DNA of 64,000 bases from Paenibacillus silvae (GTDB lineage: Bacteria; Bacillota; Bacilli; Paenibacillales; Paenibacillaceae): the NCBI RefSeq assembly GCF_014639235.1, contig NZ_BMFU01000008.1:62001-126000 (forward strand). The letters are read 5' to 3'. Positions 18,165 to 26,041 of the stretch are shown piece by piece (position 1 is the stretch's first letter; each line of letters begins with the position of its first letter). Both the position numbers and the translations under genes were made by a program. The notes below the pieces were generated by a model that made no database searches, was not told where the DNA came from, and worked only from the letters and a program-made list of their open reading frames with translations.

Positions 18165-19729
18165 TACATCACATCCAGCTTGTTCGTAATCATGTAATAT
18201 TCACTGCGTGTAGTAACCCAATTCTTCACCTTTTTACCGTTGTAAGCTACAATCGTAGCCGGATGCAGCACGAAGGAGTTCAGCACGTTGTCATGTACAT
18301 AATTGGCTGCTTTTTCCGCCAGTTCCGCGCGTTTCTGCGGTTCAACCGTAAGATTGAGCTCGTCGATGATCTTGGTCAGGGCCGGGTCCTCCGATCCACT
18401 GAAGTTCAGCGCACCCTTAGGATGGTAGGTTGCATTCAGATAATAACCAGCATCCCCACGCGGAGCGGTCAGATTACTATAGGTGGCGATATCCCAATCC
18501 CGGTTGGAAGCCATATACTCTTCCGGCGTATCAATCTGGCGAATCTGCACATCAATGCCAATTTTCTTTGCATCGGACTGGAATACCTGGGCGATCAGTG
18601 GCAGATCAGCGCGTGACGAATAGGTGAGCAGTGTCAGCTTGAGTGGTTTGCCGTCTTTGCTCATTACACCGTTTTGCTGGGTGTAGCCGGCTTCACCAAG
18701 ATATTTTACAGCGGTATCCAGGCCCGTTTCTTCTGCTGTATGTGTATATTTAGGCGCAAACGGCAGCGATGGCAGGAACGGGCCAATGGCAGGCTCACCA
18801 TAACCGAGCAGAATCGTATCGACGATGCCTTTGCGGTCAATCAACGCATCCAGCGCACGGCGAACATTCACATCCTTGATGCTCTCCCGCTGCATATTCA
18901 TCGTTAACTGATGCACGCGGAACGTGGATGTGGACTCGACTTCTAACCCGTCAATTGCTTTAAGGGATTCCATGCTTTCCACTTCCGGGCGGTAGACAAC
19001 ATCGACCTGTCCAGATTTCAGGGCAAGGGATCGCGCATTGGCATCTTCATTAAACGAAAACGTCACGGAATCCAGCGGCGAGGCCCCGTCCCAATATGTA
19101 TCATATCGTTCGAGCTCCAGCTTGCTGCCTGGCGTAAAGGATGTCAGCTTGAACGGTCCTGTACCAATAGGCTTGTTCACGATGTCCGGTTCACTAACGT
19201 AAATAACCGCTGTGTTTGGGTTAACCAGCTCGGAGGCAAACTCCGGGAAAGGCTGGGTAGTCGTAATCTCAAGCTTGTTCCCATCTGCCTTGATCGTATC
19301 GATCTTCAGTGTGTTCTGGATGGCTACGTTCTCTTTCAGCGCCCGCTCCAGCGATGCTTTAACCGCTTCTCCCGTCATTGGTTTCCCATTCTGGAACGTC
19401 ACATTGTCGCGCAGGTTGATTGTCCAGTGCTGACCATCTTTACTTTCCCAGCTCTCGGCAAGCCATGGGGCAACCGTCAGATTGTCCTCATCCAGACGCA
19501 GCAGCGTTTCCGTAATTCCCGCACGCAGCGGTACATAACTAGAATCCACATGCGGATCAAGTGAGCTGGTGGAGAAGTTATATAGGAAGTGAACGTTTTT
19601 CTCGGCTGTGTTATTCATGGTATCCTGCGCGGCAGGACTAGATGTGGATGTCTCACAAGCACTGAGCAGTACAGCTGTACTCAGGGCCAGGGAGATTAGC
19701 ACCAGCAAAGGCTTCTTTTTCTTAAACAA
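18164..19729 (-). CDS. Nickel/metal-opine-type solute-binding lipoprotein (NikA/CntA family)
   Basis: 521 residues. TTG start preceded by AAAGGGG at seven bases; 'KKKK' then a hydrophobic core and lipobox 'LLSAC' make it a lipoprotein. The mature part is a family 5 (SBP_bac_5) binding protein with 'AGITETLLRLDED', 'PWLAESWE', 'TGPFKL' and 'RRALDALIDR' blocks, best fitting NikA/CntA proteins that bind nickel or metal-opine complexes. It heads a tightly coupled five-gene operon. Its promoter contains a near-perfect Zur box, so I infer zinc-regulated uptake, possibly of a zinc-metallophore complex, rather than simple nickel import. No opine synthesis genes (CntKLM) are in the window. Dipeptide or heme-type binding remains possible. 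Confidence 0.88.
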   Translation of the reverse strand: MFKKKKPLLVLISLALSTAVLLSACETSTSSPAAQDTMNNTAEKNVHFLYNFSTSSLDPHVDSSYVPLRAGITETLLRLDEDNLTVAPWLAESWESKDGQHWTINLRDNVTFQNGKPMTGEAVKASLERALKENVAIQNTLKIDTIKADGNKLEITTTQPFPEFASELVNPNTAVIYVSEPDIVNKPIGTGPFKLTSFTPGSKLELERYDTYWDGASPLDSVTFSFNEDANARSLALKSGQVDVVYRPEVESMESLKAIDGLEVESTSTFRVHQLTMNMQRESIKDVNVRRALDALIDRKGIVDTILLGYGEPAIGPFLPSLPFAPKYTHTAEETGLDTAVKYLGEAGYTQQNGVMSKDGKPLKLTLLTYSSRADLPLIAQVFQSDAKKIGIDVQIRQIDTPEEYMASNRDWDIATYSNLTAPRGDAGYYLNATYHPKGALNFSGSEDPALTKIIDELNLTVEPQKRAELAEKAANYVHDNVLNSFVLHPATIVAYNGKKVKNWVTTRSEYYMITNKLDVM

Positions 19730-19775
19730 GGTAATACCCCTTTCTCTTCAATATAAATATTAACCTTGACAATAA

Positions 19776-19790
19776 TCGTAAAAATTACTA
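19776..19790. promoter_or_regulatory. Second, weaker Zur-box-like site
   Basis: TCGTAAAAATTACTA matches the Zur core TCGTAATNATTACGA at 13 of 15 positions. It lies between the promoter and the start codon of the Nik/Cnt-type operon, 47 bases upstream of the TTG. Confidence 0.5.
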
Positions 19791-19807
19791 TTTAAACAAT
19801 GAATTTT

Positions 19808-19836
19808 ATCTTATCGTAATGATTACGTTTTGACAA
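19808..19836 (-). promoter_or_regulatory. Promoter of the Nik/Cnt-type operon
   Basis: On the minus strand TTGTCA (19836-19831), a 17-base spacer and TAAGAT (19813-19808) form a good sigma-A promoter. The spacer contains the Zur box at 19814-19828, so repressor binding would exclude polymerase. Confidence 0.7.
19814..19828. promoter_or_regulatory. Zur box (zinc uptake repressor operator)
   Basis: TCGTAATGATTACGT matches the Bacillus Zur core TCGTAATNATTACGA at 14 of 15 positions and sits inside the promoter spacer. This predicts derepression of the operon when zinc is scarce. Confidence 0.75.
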
Positions 19837-19858
19837 GAACATTTTGGTTGATTGAACT

Positions 19859-19891
19859 CAAAAAAATCCGTCTCTCCAATGAGAGCGGATT
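19859..19891 (-). terminator. Minus-strand terminator with no intact gene before it
   Basis: AATCCG (19865-19870) pairs with CGGATT (19886-19891) around an inner CTC/GAG stem, followed on the minus strand by a T-run. It is well placed to have served the decayed frame at 20060-20412. Confidence 0.6.
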
Positions 19892-20664
19892 GGGTATGTT
19901 TTTTGTTTCATATGGAGTAGAAGGTCAGCATTCATCCTCTAATTGAGGCAGCACTTAATTTTCCTGCGGCCTGAGACAACTGTATTGAGTTCCTAAATGA
20001 TAATGCAACTTTACGTCAATCAATAACAAAGGTACATTTTCCAATAATTCTATTTTTTACAGGAGACGCATCCTTGGCTGATCACCAATTTCTCTGCAAT
20101 ATGTTTTTGGACTATACCTGGGTAGCTGTTATTTCATCTGCATGAGTAATTAAGCGTTTTGGAGCGTACCTCTGAATATTGCTCGCAAACGTTTTGATCC
20201 ACTTGACTCGTGGTTATTGGAGATAATTCAGTAATTTTAGTCCGCTCCGGCGCAGAACACAATTAGGTTGAGGAACAAATAATTCGAGAGTGCTTTCCAG
20301 TAAAAAACTCAAGTGGATACCCAATTTGGATTTGCATCGTATCCCGCATTTCTCACGAAAGAACTATTCGTCCCAGTATGTCCAAGGATCTTTTCTTGCG
20401 AGTTCTTTTCATCGAATCGCCCTCCGTAATAACTACTTCATCCTGTTTTTAATTTAAAGAAAGATGTATATGAATACAATCAACATTTCAATTAAAAGTA
20501 AATTTAGTAATTTTAAGAAATTCATTAAACAGAAAGACAAAATATAACGTCCATAAAATTCAAAATATAATAGTAAATAAGTATTATTTACAAATATTTA
20601 TAATAAGGTATAAAATATATGTGTAATTTAATCAAAAGTACTGTTAAGGGAGGAGGTGGCTGTA
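19892..20664. other. Gene-poor region with possible decayed minus-strand gene; AT-rich 3' half
   Basis: On the minus strand GGAGGG (20425-20420) precedes an ATG at 20412 that opens only 19 codons before a TGA. Past that point the sequence keeps coding-like stretches in two frames down to about 20060, interrupted by stops (for example a run containing 'IKTFASNIQRYAPKRLITHAD'). I do not recognise the protein. 20440-20650 is very AT-rich and probably holds the promoter of the gene at 20665. Confidence 0.35.
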
Positions 20665-21051
20665 TTGAATTTTAAAAGACCTCTTGTTGCTTTGCTTTCT
20701 GCAGTTGCGTTAATAGTTATTCTCTCTGCATCAGTTTTTGGGGATAAATCTGATACAAACGAATCTGATGTTACCCAAAAAGCTCAGGAGTTATATCCAG
20801 TTAATGAGTCTGGACAAACTTACGGGAAATCTTTGGATCCATTAGTGGCACCTGATTTGGTCTTTGCGAAAGGTGTTGATGGTAAGACCGGTTATGTACT
20901 TTCATCAGATCTTATTGGTTCTGATCCTGCAACACCCGAAGAAGCAGTTAAAAGACAGTTGGAACAAGAACAAGGGAACCAACTAATACCGCTATATGAC
21001 AAAGACGGTAAAACAGTTATTGGTCAATTTGAAATCACAACAACTGAATAA
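20665..21051 (+). CDS. Short secreted or membrane-anchored protein with GQTYG-type C-terminal domain (paralogue of next gene)
   Basis: 128 residues. TTG start at 20665: GGAGGAGG ends eight bases before it, whereas the GTG at 20656 overlaps that site and cannot be right. Residues 1-27 form a signal peptide or single membrane anchor. The rest resembles the C-terminal 90 residues of the next gene: 'NESGQTYGKS', 'APDLVFAKGVDGKTGYV', 'ATPEEAV' and 'LYDKDGKTVIGQFEI'. This module occurs in Bacillales after M56/BlaR1-like or unknown extracellular parts; function not known to me. The two genes are probably a tandem duplication, separated by 103 bases. Confidence 0.8.
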   Translation: MNFKRPLVALLSAVALIVILSASVFGDKSDTNESDVTQKAQELYPVNESGQTYGKSLDPLVAPDLVFAKGVDGKTGYVLSSDLIGSDPATPEEAVKRQLEQEQGNQLIPLYDKDGKTVIGQFEITTTE

Positions 21052-21154
21052 GACTTGCATCCTAGAGAATCTGCACAATTTACATTATTTGTATTTACCT
21101 GTATATATCACAATCAATTTTCTATCATCATACTAAATGAATGGAGAGATTCTT

Positions 21155-21874
21155 TTGAAAAACTTATTCTCTGGATTTTCTAGGGTGTTACTAGCAGTGA
21201 GTTTAGTTAGTTTATTTAACCTATCTCCTGCAAGTGCAGCAAACTCAGACAAACAAGAAGCTACTGTCAAAGGCTATACATATGTGTACTATTCTCAGTC
21301 TAGTGACTCTACTTCTCCTCCGTACTATGCATATACCACTATTGCTAGTAAATATAGTGACGAGAAGATCCCTGCTGGTTATATGGGTGCGCAAGCAAGG
21401 GTCTACGATTCGAACGACACGCTTAGAGCTTCTGGACAGACTGAATACTCCACCTCTGAACAGCTTGTTTTTACAGTTTCTACGGGCACTAGTACAAAAG
21501 GATCTTATTATAGCTATGGTCTTGTAAAAATGTACACCGGAAATGGATATACAACCAAATATGCTTATAAGTCACCTATCATCACCATTAAAAGTTTGAA
21601 CTCCACTCCTACATATAAAGTAAACAAAAATGGCGAAACATATGGATCCGGTAACTTAGCGGCAACAATTGGTTATGAACCTGATCTTATTTTAGCGAAG
21701 AATGATGAAGGGATTGAAGGGTATGTTCGTGCCAAAGAGCTTTTCCCTGATTATAATTCTCCTGAGGAAGCTTTAGCCGCAGAAAATAATAATTTGAGTT
21801 CAATCAATCTTTATGATAAAGATGGCGAAACAATCTTAGGAAGTTTTCAGATCCAAGCTTCAGTTGAGAAATAA
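21155..21874 (+). CDS. Secreted protein with GQTYG-type C-terminal domain (paralogue of previous gene)
   Basis: 239 residues. TTG start at 21155 follows GGAGAG by six bases; the ATG at 21137 has no ribosome binding site. Signal peptide residues 1-28 with 'PASAA' cleavage region. Residues 30-145 are Tyr/Ser/Thr-rich and look like an extracellular beta domain ('GYMGAQARVYDSNDTL', 'KGSYYSYGLVKMY'), similar in style to small secreted Bacillus proteins. Residues 150-239 carry the module shared with the previous gene ('NKNGETYGSG', 'EPDLILAKNDEGIEGYV', 'SPEEAL', 'LYDKDGETILGSF'). A strong terminator follows. Confidence 0.85.
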   Translation: MKNLFSGFSRVLLAVSLVSLFNLSPASAANSDKQEATVKGYTYVYYSQSSDSTSPPYYAYTTIASKYSDEKIPAGYMGAQARVYDSNDTLRASGQTEYSTSEQLVFTVSTGTSTKGSYYSYGLVKMYTGNGYTTKYAYKSPIITIKSLNSTPTYKVNKNGETYGSGNLAATIGYEPDLILAKNDEGIEGYVRAKELFPDYNSPEEALAAENNNLSSINLYDKDGETILGSFQIQASVEK

Positions 21875-21895
21875 GATAACAAAGGTGAATTAACG

Positions 21896-21930
21896 AAAAA
21901 AGATCCACATTAATTTGTGGATTTTTTTTA
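21896..21930 (+). terminator. Terminator after the tandem secreted genes
   Basis: AGATCCACA / TGTGGATTT-type stem with a T-run of eight (21922-21929), starting 22 bases after the stop at 21874. Confidence 0.85.
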
Positions 21931-22030
21931 CTAATTTCGTATTTCTTCTAAAATTAAAAATCTCTCGTAATACTTACATGATCTACTTGTGTTGGAATAT
22001 TTCCTATATAGGTGAAAATAATTAAAATTT

Positions 22031-22361
22031 CTAACGGGGCAAGATAAAAAATTGTTCAGAACCAAGACCATCATAAACCTCAACATATACTGGGTACTTG
22101 TGCATTTTGCTTGTTTTGCCCCAGATACTTAGAATATCTACTCGAATCAAGATATAGTCATAACTCCCCGAGATTCTTGCTATTCTCTCCGAGTCTTCAG
22201 AAAGGTTCTATTGCGGTATACATCGGCACTGCTCTTTTATACTCATTACATTATCAAATGAGATCATACTTTTATGTCCAGGTACTTTTGTTCGGGAAAT
22301 ATGGATTCCTTGAAGGCATGCATTGCACCATAAATCTAAAAAAACCTACTCTTGAACTCAT
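22031..22361 (-). pseudogene. Frameshifted remnant of a small gene, unrecognised
   Basis: On the minus strand, AAAGGAG precedes an ATG at 22361 that opens 29 codons. Coding-like sequence then continues in another frame ('ADVYRNRTFLKTRRE') and finishes in a third frame with 57 stop-free codons ending in TAG at 22031, including 'SGSYDYILIRVDILSIWGK' and 'YPVYVEVYDGLGSEQ'. The amino-acid make-up is protein-like, with charged and aromatic residues well spread. At least two frame changes are needed to join the pieces, so it appears inactive. It lies just downstream of the diguanylate cyclase gene on the same strand. I do not recognise the family. Confidence 0.45.
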
Positions 22362-22385
22362 GTCTCCTTTTACGTATTCACCTTC

Positions 22386-24086
22386 TCAAACCACACCCCG
22401 CTCCAGCATCCCGAACTCCACCCGGTTACGGCCCTTCTGCTTCGCCTGATACAGTGCCTTGTCTACCGCATCAAAGAGCTGGACCAGATACCCTTCGCCA
22501 TCCTCGGGCACATGCTCATACGCAAAATCCTCAATGGACAAAATACCGATGCTGATCGTAATGGATACACTGCCGCTCTCATGGTTCACCGCCATACGGT
22601 TAGACTCGACAGCTTTCCTTACACGCTCCGCAATCTCAATCGCGAGGCCATGCTCGGTATGCGGCAGGTAGATCATGAATTCCTCTCCACCATAGCGGGT
22701 AAGAATATCCGTACTGCGCACAGAACCACGAACTGCTTCTGCGGTACGTACAAGCACTTCATCTCCAATCACATGACCATAATGATCATTGATCGCCTTG
22801 AAATGGTCGATATCCAGCAGCATCAAGGAAAAAGGCGTTTTATATTGCAGGTTGGTGAGCACTTCATGATTCAAATGCTGTGTCAGGTAGCGACGGTTAT
22901 AACACTGTGTCAGACTGTCTGTAAGCACCAGCTCCTCCAGCTTGCGATTGGCCTCGGACAATTCATGGCGAATCCGGTCAAGCGCCTGATTGCGTTCTTG
23001 CAGCGTCTCGTTCTGCCGGTGCATCGTTCTGGCATAGAATCGCTCCTGAGATACATCCTGAAATGTGAGCAGATGTCCGATCGGAACCAGCGCAGCATCC
23101 ACAATCGGAGACGATTGCACGATGAAATGGCGCGCCGCCTTCCCCTGCTCCATGACCACTTCGATCTTGGAGAATATATTTTTTTTCAACCGATATTCAT
23201 TTAAAAACAGCTCTGCTTCTACCCGGTCCTCAATATGCACCCCGGCCAGAAATTCCTCCATATTCCACAAATCGCCCGCATACCGCTGAATAAAAGACTT
23301 GGAGGCCTTGTTCACCTCAACAATGACTTCGTTCTCATCCAGCACCAGGATGCCATACGGAATCGTATTAATGACGTCCTCATGGGCGATAGAGACGAGG
23401 TCGAAGACGTTGTACCTTTTGATCACATATACAAAGAACAGATCGGAAGAGAAAATCCCCAAAGACGTCAGGCCCGGAATAATCGGCAGCCAGCGGCTCA
23501 ACAGCACATTCAGAACGGCATCCAGTGTTGCAAACATAGCCAGAACGAAAATTCCCCAGAGGGTGATCTTGACCTGTTTTTTAATCATTGAAGGCGTCTT
23601 GGACGAGAATACGGCCCGAAACATAATCACAAGCGAAACCAGGAAATAAGACACCAGAATACACATGACAACCCAGAACCATGGCCCATAAGCACGCTCA
23701 ATGTATTCTCCCTTTAGCGGCATGACAAAATCATGCCAAGGATTCGCCACAACCCCGATCGCTCCAATCACAGCGGGCACAAACAGAAGAGCAAGCCTGG
23801 AATTGCTCAGCCTTTCTGCATACCCCGTAATAAAAAGCGTCAACAACAGCCAACCACTGCCTAGCAAAGAGACGGCGACAAACGCCAGCAAAACATAAAA
23901 CAACTGCAGGTCCGGATTATCGGTTAACGTCACCGCAAACTGACAGAACGGCCACATCATCATCAAACCGTGAAACAAAAAATAAACTTTATGTAAATTG
24001 GTAATTCTAGCCGTAACAAACACATACACGCCCACACCGAACAATAGCACGAACAACGAAAGATCATACCACACTAATGGGTTCAC
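22386..24086 (-). CDS. Membrane diguanylate cyclase (7TM - PAS - GGDEF)
   Basis: 566 residues. The upstream TTG at 24113 would translate the ribosome binding site itself ('RRRR'); AAGGAG lies seven bases before the GTG at 24086, which I use. Residues 1-225 carry seven membrane segments like the N-terminal 7TM of some histidine kinases; 230-345 is a PAS domain ('IPYGILVLDENEVIVEVNKA'); a coiled coil leads to a GGDEF domain (385-550). The active site is intact: 'GGEEF' at about 466-470. An 'RSTD' I-site lies exactly five residues before it, so product inhibition is expected. It makes c-di-GMP at the membrane. The PilZ-bearing synthase at 48438-50729 is a possible target. Confidence 0.93.
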   Translation of the reverse strand: MNPLVWYDLSLFVLLFGVGVYVFVTARITNLHKVYFLFHGLMMMWPFCQFAVTLTDNPDLQLFYVLLAFVAVSLLGSGWLLLTLFITGYAERLSNSRLALLFVPAVIGAIGVVANPWHDFVMPLKGEYIERAYGPWFWVVMCILVSYFLVSLVIMFRAVFSSKTPSMIKKQVKITLWGIFVLAMFATLDAVLNVLLSRWLPIIPGLTSLGIFSSDLFFVYVIKRYNVFDLVSIAHEDVINTIPYGILVLDENEVIVEVNKASKSFIQRYAGDLWNMEEFLAGVHIEDRVEAELFLNEYRLKKNIFSKIEVVMEQGKAARHFIVQSSPIVDAALVPIGHLLTFQDVSQERFYARTMHRQNETLQERNQALDRIRHELSEANRKLEELVLTDSLTQCYNRRYLTQHLNHEVLTNLQYKTPFSLMLLDIDHFKAINDHYGHVIGDEVLVRTAEAVRGSVRSTDILTRYGGEEFMIYLPHTEHGLAIEIAERVRKAVESNRMAVNHESGSVSITISIGILSIEDFAYEHVPEDGEGYLVQLFDAVDKALYQAKQKGRNRVEFGMLERGVV

Positions 24087-24351
24087 GAATCTTCTCCTTC
24101 TTGGATGCGACAATCATTCCATGGTTAATCAGGAATCATTCCGACATGCTGCCAAACGTCGATACTTCAATAAAAATCTATCTAAATGGATAAATCTGCT
24201 GTGCTTCTATTTTTCTAATGGTTAAATTACCCATATCGTACCACACCCCTGATACGCTGAGTAGCCCATTGACTGGAAGCTCGACCAACCTCTGATTGAA
24301 ATCACGATCTATTTTGCACTTTCATGAAGGATTTTGAAGGCTATAGGCCAG
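24087..24351. other. Non-coding gap upstream of the diguanylate cyclase
   Basis: AT-rich, no supported frame. Presumably holds the cyclase promoter; no clear motif seen. Confidence 0.35.
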
Positions 24352-24378
24352 AAAAAACGCCCAGCTTCAACTGAGCGT
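24352..24378 (-). terminator. Terminator of the toxin-antitoxin operon
   Basis: Minus-strand stem ACGCTCAG / CTGGGCGT (one G-U pair) followed by a run of T's; it starts about 33 bases beyond the toxin stop. Confidence 0.75.
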
Positions 24379-24410
24379 CCTCCAGCGTGGAACGGGATAA
24401 GTGATCTATT

Positions 24411-24737
24411 TTATTGAAAAGATTCAAACAATTCGCGCAAGTAATCTCTCCGCCCATGCAAAATCCGATGTATAACAATCGTTTCACCAAGAAGTCGATA
24501 AAAAACGAGATAGGGTTCCGCAGTTATAAAACGATACCCTCTTGATATCAGGCTATATTCGTCTTCTTGCAGTACCGATCCCATATTAGGAAAGTCAGCA
24601 AGGTTACCAATGGAGTTATCAAGCTTCTGTAACATGTTTTCTGCGGCGGAAGCATTCTCATGTGATATATACGAAAAGATTTCGTCTAAGTCATCTACAG
24701 CAGCTGGAGAATAAATAATTTTACTTTTTGGCTTCAT
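24411..24737 (-). CDS. Type II toxin, RelE/ParE family
   Basis: 108 residues, typical toxin size. The sequence has the ParE/RelE pattern: 'IIYSPAAVDDLDEIFSYIS' helix at the start, 'DFPNMGS', then 'ISRGYRFITAEPYLVFYRL' strands and 'IVIHRILHGRRDYLREL' at the end. The basic 'HGRRD' end is usual for ribosome- or gyrase-targeting members; which target applies cannot be told here. The start overlaps the antitoxin frame by 17 bases, ensuring coupled expression. Cytoplasmic. Confidence 0.9.
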   Translation of the reverse strand: MKPKSKIIYSPAAVDDLDEIFSYISHENASAAENMLQKLDNSIGNLADFPNMGSVLQEDEYSLISRGYRFITAEPYLVFYRLLGETIVIHRILHGRRDYLRELFESFQ

Positions 24738-24993
24738 TTATTTTTCTCCGCATTCTAGCCATGACTTGGTCATGATCAAGCAGTTCTTGACCTTCAGCAA
24801 CCTGTTTTTCCGCAACCAACAACTTGGATTGAAGCTTGTATCTAGCCTCCATTCTTCGGTATGCTTCATGGCTCATTACGACCAAGTCTGCTTCTCCGTT
24901 ACGTGTCAGGACAACTGGTTCATCTAGCTCATGGCAAAATTTCGAAAAGCCATTATAATCTTGGCGAATTGTAGTAGAAGGCTTTATGTGCAT
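24721..24993 (-). CDS. Type II antitoxin, Phd/YefM family
   Basis: 90 residues. A TTG at 24999 lies too near the ribosome binding site (AAGGAG); the ATG at 24993 has an eight-base spacing. The N-terminal Phd/YefM DNA-binding fold is recognisable ('TTIRQDYNGFSKFCHE', 'PVVLTRNGEADLVVMSHEAYRRME'), with a charged helical C-terminus that should wrap the toxin. It probably represses its own promoter in the AT-rich DNA at 25000-25070, where TATATCATTATAATATG contains a partial palindrome. Confidence 0.92.
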   Translation of the reverse strand: MHIKPSTTIRQDYNGFSKFCHELDEPVVLTRNGEADLVVMSHEAYRRMEARYKLQSKLLVAEKQVAEGQELLDHDQVMARMRRKINEAKK

Positions 24994-25094
24994 AATCAAA
25001 ACTCCTTCCTCTCATAACTTTATTCTGACTATATTATATCATTATAATATGTGAACTTTCTAATTCATTTTTTTCATAAAAATCCGTTTCTTCC

Positions 25095-25856
25095 TTATGA
25101 CAGCGGCTCATTGTCCGAGAACAGATCCGGGTTTTCCTTCAGCATCTCCGTAAGCACCTCGGTTGTTCTGGCGGCATCACATACACTCGCAACCGCATCA
25201 CCGAAGCTGCCTTTGTGCATGGCTCCTGCTTGAACCAGTACCTCATCTACTTTCCAGAAATGCTCTGACCAAGATAAACCGCAATGTCTGCGGGAGGGCA
25301 CTGAAATCTGCCTTCCATCCGGCAAAACCGTATAAAGCATCTCATGATCATCGGTCATCCTGCCAGGAATATCGACCCATTCCTCAATACCATGGATAAA
25401 CGTATTCCGTTTCAGGTCCACGCCTACCAGGAGAATTGTCGCTTTGCGATCGAGCAGCTTGCCCCATGCAGAACCACGTGCACACGGCGTATCGAAGAGA
25501 TGATCGTCCTGTGTGAACGCCCGCGCATCTTTCCCTAAAGCGGCTACCGAGTGAGTCGGATGCCAGGAACGGATAACGTTAGCACGTTTGCGGAATAATT
25601 CCGGCAGAATGCCAACACAGCAGGAAGAAGTTTCCACGTGGAACATTGGGTTGTCTTTGTTAATGGTTGACCATGTATGTGTGGGCAGCACCAGCAGCCC
25701 GTCCTTCATATAGTCGCTCAGCGCATCCAGCACGGTACCTGCTCCGCCTTCCACATCGCCCATACTCTTCATGGAGGAATGCATCAGTAATGTGCCATGG
25801 CGATCTATGCCCAGCGCCTCCAGCTGAGCCGTAAGACTTTCATATGTATGTGTCAT
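25095..25856 (-). CDS. AAC(3)-family N-acetyltransferase (YokD/FrbF-like)
   Basis: 253 residues, normal for the family. Preceded by AAGGAGG eleven bases before the ATG. Blocks 'LMHSSMKSMGDVEGGAGTVLDAL', 'LVLPTHTWS', 'RSWHPTHSVAALG', 'CARGSAWGKLLD' and 'LLVGVDLKRNTFIHGIEE' match the antibiotic AAC(3)-like superfamily, including the His of 'HPTHSVAA' near the acetyl-CoA site. Members acetylate aminoglycosides, but chromosomal Bacillales versions often have other or unknown substrates. Resistance should not be assumed. It stands alone, downstream of the araBDA operon and in the same direction. Confidence 0.85.
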   Translation of the reverse strand: MTHTYESLTAQLEALGIDRHGTLLMHSSMKSMGDVEGGAGTVLDALSDYMKDGLLVLPTHTWSTINKDNPMFHVETSSCCVGILPELFRKRANVIRSWHPTHSVAALGKDARAFTQDDHLFDTPCARGSAWGKLLDRKATILLVGVDLKRNTFIHGIEEWVDIPGRMTDDHEMLYTVLPDGRQISVPSRRHCGLSWSEHFWKVDEVLVQAGAMHKGSFGDAVASVCDAARTTEVLTEMLKENPDLFSDNEPLS

Positions 25857-25909
25857 ATTGAAATAAACCTCCTTAAAAATAGAACGATTTGCCGCAAAAT
25901 AAACAAAGG

Positions 25910-25930
25910 ACCGAGATTATCTCTCGGTCT
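25910..25930 (-). terminator. Probable terminator downstream of araA
   Basis: GACCGAGA / TCTCGGTC perfect eight-base stem; the minus strand then continues CTTTGTTTATTTTG. About 110 bases beyond the araA stop and upstream of the AAC(3) gene. Confidence 0.55.
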
Positions 25931-26041
25931 CTGGATATGCATTTTTTATACGGCAAGTCACTGCTCGCGCCATGTCGTATATGACTGGCAAGCTTCATCT
26001 TGTTATAATCTGATCATACTTCAGGTACAACGGGATTACAA

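Noticed and set aside
14790..19729. Plain dipeptide/oligopeptide (Dpp/Opp) transporter call
   Set aside because: Subunit motifs and gene order fit Nik/Cnt better, and the Zur box argues for metal-linked uptake; peptide transport cannot be fully excluded.
25095..25856. Acquired aminoglycoside resistance gene
   Set aside because: No mobile element, integron or composition change nearby; chromosomal AAC(3)-like proteins of this kind often have other substrates.
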